A stretch of 9,767 bases of DNA from Bacteroidales bacterium (GTDB lineage: Bacteria > Bacteroidota > Bacteroidia > Bacteroidales > UBA7960), in assembly GCA_003557805.1 (NCBI GenBank), contig PWNY01000404.1, forward strand, positions 1 through 9,767, read 5' to 3'. The position numbers and the translations under genes are program-made. The notes under the pieces were generated by a model. The model ran no database searches. It worked only from the letters and a program-made list of their open reading frames with translations, and was not told the DNA's origin. Below, piece by piece: positions 6,235 to 9,767 of this stretch (the stretch's first letter is position 1; each line of letters opens with the position of its first letter).

Positions 6235-7422
6235 ATGAAAAAATCAAAAGGAACAATTGCGATTCTCACCGGTGGCGGTGATGTGCCTGGTCTTAACCCT
6301 GCAATCAGGGCTATTACCATTCGCGCTATACGTGAAAACTACAGGGTAATAGGTATCCGCAGGGGCTGGGCAGGCCTTACGGAGCTGATTCGCGATAAAA
6401 AGGCCGATAACAGCCAGAACTACAGGGAACTTTCTGAAGATATAGTGAACAAGGCAGGACGAACAGGAGGAACATTTCTGCATACCTCCCGTACCAGGCC
6501 CAGTCATATACCTGCAAAACATGTCCCCGAGCACCTGAAAGACAAATACAACTCAGAGATAAACGACCTTACCCCGGAGGTTCTCAAGAACATTGACTTC
6601 CTGGGTATTGATTACCTTATACCCATAGGGGGTGACGACACTCTGAGCTATAGTGTAAGAATGTACCAGGAGGGAGTGAAGGTGGTTGCCATACCCAAAA
6701 CCATGGACAATGACGTTCCGGGGACTGACTATTGTATTGGCTTCAGCACATGCGTAACCCGTACCATACATTTGGCCAACCTTTTACGTACCTCTGCAGG
6801 TTCACATGAGAGGGTGCTGGTAATGGAGGTATTCGGTCGCTATGCAGGCTTTACCGCATTGCTTCCAACGATGGCAGGTGCTGCCAACCGTTGTGTAATT
6901 CCCGAGTACAAGTTCGACATAGAGCACCTTACAAAGCTTCTGGTCGAAGACAGGAAGAAGAACCCCAGCAACTACTCTGTTGTGCTGGTATCTGAGGGAG
7001 CCACCTTTGAGGGAGTGGACATGATGTTCCAGAGTACCGAAAAGGATATGTACGGGCATGCAAAACTCGGTGGTATTGGTGATGCAGTATCAGCCCGCAT
7101 AAAGGAGATCAGCCCGAAATTCAACAACGGCAAGCGGGTGGAAACAATAAACCAGTACCTCGGTTATCTTGTCCGTTCGGGTGACCCTGATGCAATAGAC
7201 AGCATCGTGCCGATGGCATATGGCAACCTGGCCCTTGACCTTATACTGAAGGGGATTCATGGACGTCTTGTTATACTTAAGAACGGCCGTTATGATAACA
7301 TTCCGGTTGATATCGTTACCAGCACCAAAAAACTTATAAACGTAGAAAGGCACTACAACACAAACAGGCTTAGGCCGGTTTATGAATCCTTCATAGACAA
7401 GCCTTTGTTCCTTATATCGTAG
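6235..7422 (+). CDS. pfp: Phosphofructokinase, pyrophosphate-dependent type predicted from active-site residues
   Basis: This enzyme phosphorylates fructose 6-phosphate to fructose 1,6-bisphosphate in cytoplasmic glycolysis. The protein has 395 residues. Key segments are TGGGDVPGLNPAIR (12-25), PIGGDDTLSYS (130-140), PKTMDNDVPGTD (154-165) with catalytic Asp158, TSAGSHERVLVMEVFGRYAG (186-205) and VSEGATFEG. In ATP-dependent enzymes the first phosphate-donor motif is GGDG and the later one lacks Lys. Here Asp135 follows GGD and Lys155 precedes T-x-DND, the pair typical of PPi-dependent enzymes. A reversible, PPi-using reaction is therefore predicted, though some mixed-type enzymes accept other donors. 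The open frame extends upstream to 5947, but ATG at 6235 gives the family N-terminus (KGTIAILTGGGD) and frees the promoter region. The gene runs divergently from an alcohol dehydrogenase, fitting a fermentative metabolism. Confidence 0.93.
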   Translation: MKKSKGTIAILTGGGDVPGLNPAIRAITIRAIRENYRVIGIRRGWAGLTELIRDKKADNSQNYRELSEDIVNKAGRTGGTFLHTSRTRPSHIPAKHVPEHLKDKYNSEINDLTPEVLKNIDFLGIDYLIPIGGDDTLSYSVRMYQEGVKVVAIPKTMDNDVPGTDYCIGFSTCVTRTIHLANLLRTSAGSHERVLVMEVFGRYAGFTALLPTMAGAANRCVIPEYKFDIEHLTKLLVEDRKKNPSNYSVVLVSEGATFEGVDMMFQSTEKDMYGHAKLGGIGDAVSARIKEISPKFNNGKRVETINQYLGYLVRSGDPDAIDSIVPMAYGNLALDLILKGIHGRLVILKNGRYDNIPVDIVTSTKKLINVERHYNTNRLRPVYESFIDKPLFLIS

Positions 7423-7442
7423 CTTGAAAAGTTAGAACAAGC

Positions 7443-7475
7443 CCTGGCTAATTTTCCCTTTTTTGGGGAGCCAGG
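7443..7475 (+). other. Imperfect hairpin downstream of the phosphofructokinase gene
   Basis: CCTGGCT (7443-7449) and AGCCAGG (7469-7475) pair perfectly, with an inner CCC/GGG possibility around a T6 loop. No T-run follows, so it is not a canonical terminator. It may protect the transcript end. The rest of 7423-7524 holds nothing recognisable. Confidence 0.4.
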
Positions 7476-7524
7476 TCAGGGTAAGTAAATGCTTAAGAGT
7501 AAAAGTGAATACTGAAGAGTTAAA

Positions 7525-7557
7525 AAAAGGGCTGTCTGCAATCCAAACAGCCCTTTT
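7525..7557 (-). terminator. Intrinsic terminator between convergent genes, best for the minus strand
   Basis: AAAAGGGCTGT (7525-7535) pairs with ACAGCCCTTTT (7547-7557) across an 11-base loop. On the minus strand the stem ends in a run of seven T (7522-7528 complement), a classical terminator 22 bp after the DUF4168-like stop. On the plus strand only TTTT follows, so it may act weakly for the phosphofructokinase transcript too. Confidence 0.8.
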
Positions 7558-7579
7558 AAATAATTCTAAACCGTATGGC

Positions 7580-8044
7580 CTATTCTTCTTCCTCCTGCTC
7601 AACCTGCAGCATTTGCTGTATCCTTTGCTGAAGCTCCGGGCTCTGCTGGTAAGCCGTCATTATCTCTTCGTACCTTTCAAGGGTTATGTCTTTTTCCTCA
7701 ATTGCCTCAATAAGCACCTCTTCCAGCTCAACCTGAATACTCTCTATCTTTTCGAGAAGATCCAGAAAAACCTCCATTTCAGCCTCATCGGCCTCAATGT
7801 CCTCTAAAGGCAGCTGCTGTGCCTGCATGTTTATCTCGTTAAACCTCTGTACTGTCATATCCTCTTCCTCAATGATACCTATCATCTCTGCCTGTCCCTG
7901 TTGCTGTATTGCCATAACCTCAACTACGGCATCGGCAAAATTCTGAAGTTCCTCGTTACTGAACTCATCGGTATCAGCTTTTGCCGGCAATGCAAAAAGA
8001 AAGACAAAAACCATTGTCAGGGCTGTGACCATCCTGTTTTTCAT
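7580..8044 (-). CDS. Small acidic exported protein, DUF4168-like
   Basis: The mature part resembles DUF4168 (PF13767), a family of unknown function: FSNEELQNFADAVVEVMAIQQQ follows the signal sequence, and RFNEI and RYEEIM repeat the family's helical pattern. From ATG at 8044 the protein has 154 residues. It begins MKNRMVTALTMVFVFLFALPAKA, a standard Sec signal peptide with probable cleavage after AKA (residue 23), so a periplasmic or secreted location is likely. An in-frame ATG at 8056 adds four residues (MHFL) and cannot be excluded. The rest is very rich in Glu and Gln, probably all helical, and ends EQEEEE. The two segments EEEDMTVQRFNEI and EEKDITLERYEEI look like an internal duplication. 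The gene has its own promoter candidate and a strong terminator, so it is probably monocistronic. Function is unknown. Confidence 0.82.
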   Translation of the reverse strand: MKNRMVTALTMVFVFLFALPAKADTDEFSNEELQNFADAVVEVMAIQQQGQAEMIGIIEEEDMTVQRFNEINMQAQQLPLEDIEADEAEMEVFLDLLEKIESIQVELEEVLIEAIEEKDITLERYEEIMTAYQQSPELQQRIQQMLQVEQEEEE

Positions 8045-8105
8045 TAAAAAATGCATAATTCTGTTTTTGGTTGTAAAATCTGTTAGTTTATACTCAAATG
8101 CAGAA

Positions 8106-8136
8106 CAAATCTATAAAATATTATATGCCCGGCCAA
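8106..8136 (-). promoter_or_regulatory. Candidate promoter of the DUF4168-like gene
   Basis: On the minus strand TTG (8134-8136, within TTTTG) and TAGATTTG (8106-8113) are separated by 20 bp, an excellent fit to the Bacteroidota promoter pattern. The implied leader is about 55 bases. The -33 region overlaps a small GGCC-AAAA-GGCC symmetry at 8131-8142. Confidence 0.6.
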
Positions 8137-8192
8137 AAGGCCTCCCACTATTTAACAATACTTATGAACCCGGAGCGCATGCTCAAATTTCT

Positions 8193-8200
8193 TATTTTTG
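8193..8200 (+). promoter_or_regulatory. Possible -7 element for mutS
   Basis: TATTTTTG matches TAnnTTTG and lies 19 bp before the mutS GTG, which would give a very short leader. No TTG is present at the proper upstream spacing. The area is AT-rich, so a chance match is possible. Confidence 0.3.
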
Positions 8201-8219
8201 TTTACAAAACAGGCTTGTT

Positions 8220-9767
8220 GTGGCAAAAAAGGAGACAAAACTCGTTGATACCCCCCTGATGAAGCAGTATTACGGCATCAAGGCCAAACACCCTGATGCG
8301 CTGCTGCTGTTCAGGGTAGGTGACTTTTACGAGACTTTCGGTGAGGACGCAATAAAAGCTGCTGAAATCCTTGGGATTGTTCTGACCAGGCGCGCAAACG
8401 GGGCTGCATCCTATGTGGAACTTGCCGGCTTTCCCTACCATGCAATCGATACCTACCTGCCAAAACTGGTAAAGGCAGGGGAGAGGGTTGCGATCTGCGA
8501 GCAGCTTGAAGACCCCAAAAAGGCAAAAAAGATCGTAAAAAGAGGGGTTACAGAACTTGTCACTCCCGGGGTTGCCTTCAGCGACAAGGTTCTGGATCAC
8601 CGTGAGAACAACTTTCTTGCCGCCCTGCACCTTGGGGGTAACACTACCGGCATTGCACTGTTGGATGTTTCCACGGGTGAGTTTTTGGCCGACCAGGGGC
8701 GATCTGAATACATTGACAAGCTGCTGCAGAGTTTCCGTCCCAGTGAGGTGGTAGTACAGAAGAGACAGCTTGCAACACTTGAACAGAAGTTCCCGGGAAA
8801 GTACCACACCAGTTTCCTTGACGACTGGGCATTCACAAGGGAGTTTGCTGACGATATACTGTTGGGGCACTTCGGTACGGTATCATACAAGGGATTCGGC
8901 CTGGAAGAGATGAATGAGGGGATTATCGCGGCAGGTGCGGTGATGCAGTACCTGAAGGATACCCGACATGAGAAGCTTGGGCACATAAACAATATATCCC
9001 GTATTGACCAGAGCAGTTTCGTATGGCTGGACAGGTTTACCATACGTAACCTGGAGATACTTGAGCCGATAAACGAAGGGGGTTCCACCCTTAAGGATGT
9101 TCTAAGCCATACTGTTTCCCCCATGGGCAGCCGCCTGCTCAGAAGGTGGATAATATTGCCCCTTAAGGATAAGAAAAAGATCAATGAAAGGTATGATATT
9201 GTTGAGCACCTTCTTACAAACCAGGAGATGGCCGGAAGGCTGTCAGGGGAGTTAAAGCAGGCAGGAGACCTGGAAAGGCTGGTTTCAAGGGTGGCTGTCG
9301 GTAAGATAAATCCCAGGGAGTTGCAGCAGGTCAGAAGGGCACTTTCGTTAATAGAACCTGTAAGGGAGATGTGTATTAATAGCGGTTGCAGCCCCCTGGA
9401 AGGGATGGCCGCCGGGCTCGACCCCTGCGACGATATCCGGCAGCGCATCTCAAGGGAGTTAAAGGAAGACCCGCCTGCGGTACTTTCCAGGGGAGTGGTG
9501 ATTGCCGACGGGGTTTCCGGGGAGTTGGACAGCCTGCGTGAGATTGCCCTGAGCGGAAAGGGTTATCTTGCTGAAATAAGACAGCGTGAGATTGAGCGCA
9601 CCGGGATACCGTCGATAAAGATCTCGTTTAACCAGGTTTTCGGGTATTACCTGGAGGTGACAAACACACACAGGGATAAGGTGCCTGAGGAGTGGCAGAG
9701 GAAGCAGACCCTGACCAATGCAGAACGTTACATAACACCCGAGCTGAAGAAATACGAGGAAAAGATC
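8220..9767 (+). CDS. mutS: DNA mismatch repair protein MutS, N-terminal 516 residues, cut by window edge
   Basis: MutS binds base mismatches and small loops and recruits MutL to start repair. The frame is open without interruption from GTG at 8220 to the window end. Starting there gives VAKKETKLVDTPLMKQYYGIKAKHPDA and places the mismatch-probing Phe36 and Glu38 of GDFYETF exactly at the E. coli numbers. ATG at 8259 would remove family sequence. The mismatch domain spans about 10-120, the connector domain about 125-250, and the core with clamp follows. TLTNAERYITPELKKYEEKI ends the visible part, just where the clamp returns to the core. The Walker ATPase domain lies beyond the window. There is no Shine-Dalgarno sequence. 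It runs divergently from the DUF4168-like gene and shows no frameshift or other sign of inactivation. Confidence 0.95.
   Translation, partial: MAKKETKLVDTPLMKQYYGIKAKHPDALLLFRVGDFYETFGEDAIKAAEILGIVLTRRANGAASYVELAGFPYHAIDTYLPKLVKAGERVAICEQLEDPKKAKKIVKRGVTELVTPGVAFSDKVLDHRENNFLAALHLGGNTTGIALLDVSTGEFLADQGRSEYIDKLLQSFRPSEVVVQKRQLATLEQKFPGKYHTSFLDDWAFTREFADDILLGHFGTVSYKGFGLEEMNEGIIAAGAVMQYLKDTRHEKLGHINNISRIDQSSFVWLDRFTIRNLEILEPINEGGSTLKDVLSHTVSPMGSRLLRRWIILPLKDKKKINERYDIVEHLLTNQEMAGRLSGELKQAGDLERLVSRVAVGKINPRELQQVRRALSLIEPVREMCINSGCSPLEGMAAGLDPCDDIRQRISRELKEDPPAVLSRGVVIADGVSGELDSLREIALSGKGYLAEIRQREIERTGIPSIKISFNQVFGYYLEVTNTHRDKVPEEWQRKQTLTNAERYITPELKKYEEKI

Noticed and set aside
8164..8259. A 31-codon small ORF (MNPERMLKF...) overlapping the mutS start
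   Set aside because: It overlaps mutS in another frame, has no ribosome-binding site and no recognisable features; most likely chance.
8202..9448. Long minus-strand frames opposite mutS
   Set aside because: They are antisense to a continuous, well-conserved MutS frame and their translations show no family features.

Overview
The window looks like a chromosomal segment from a Bacteroidota bacterium, possibly an anaerobic or fermentative member of the Bacteroidales/Marinilabiliales side of the phylum. The protein types fit this, ribosome-binding sites are essentially absent upstream of the starts, and several intergenic regions carry boxes matching the Bacteroidota -7 promoter element TAnnTTTG. 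This placement is inference from the sequence alone. I see no rRNA, tRNA, insertion sequence, prophage, CRISPR array or attachment site.

Left part (1-2261, minus strand): three genes for an activated amino-sugar uronic acid, read right to left: a DegT-family PLP aminotransferase (WbpE-like), a left-handed beta-helix N-acetyltransferase (WbpD-like), and the N-terminal third of a nucleotide-sugar 6-dehydrogenase cut by the window edge. Together they suggest synthesis of a UDP-2,3-diacetamido-uronate for surface polysaccharide. The C3-oxidising partner (WbpB type) is not in the window. A six-copy AT-rich 17-bp tandem repeat lies between the acetyltransferase and the dehydrogenase.

Middle (2404-4138, plus strand): waaA (Kdo transferase of lipid A-core synthesis) runs divergently from the sugar genes and is followed by a small four-helix membrane protein of the PF04020 'phage holin' family. 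Next, on the minus strand (4157-6038), come an msrA with a possible export signal and a YqhD-type metal-dependent alcohol dehydrogenase. A perfect 9-bp inverted repeat sits just in front of the msrA start.

Right part (6235-9767): a phosphofructokinase with the residues of the pyrophosphate-dependent type runs divergently from the alcohol dehydrogenase. It converges on a small acidic exported DUF4168-like protein, with a strong hairpin terminator between them. Last is the first 516 codons of mutS, starting at GTG and running off the window.

Most of the window is ordinary core metabolism and envelope synthesis, with no gap longer than about 200 bases. The points worth a second look are the tandem repeat array, the inverted repeats upstream of msrA and waaA, the PPi-type residues of the phosphofructokinase, the uncertain location of MsrA, and the little-studied DUF4168-like and PF04020 proteins.
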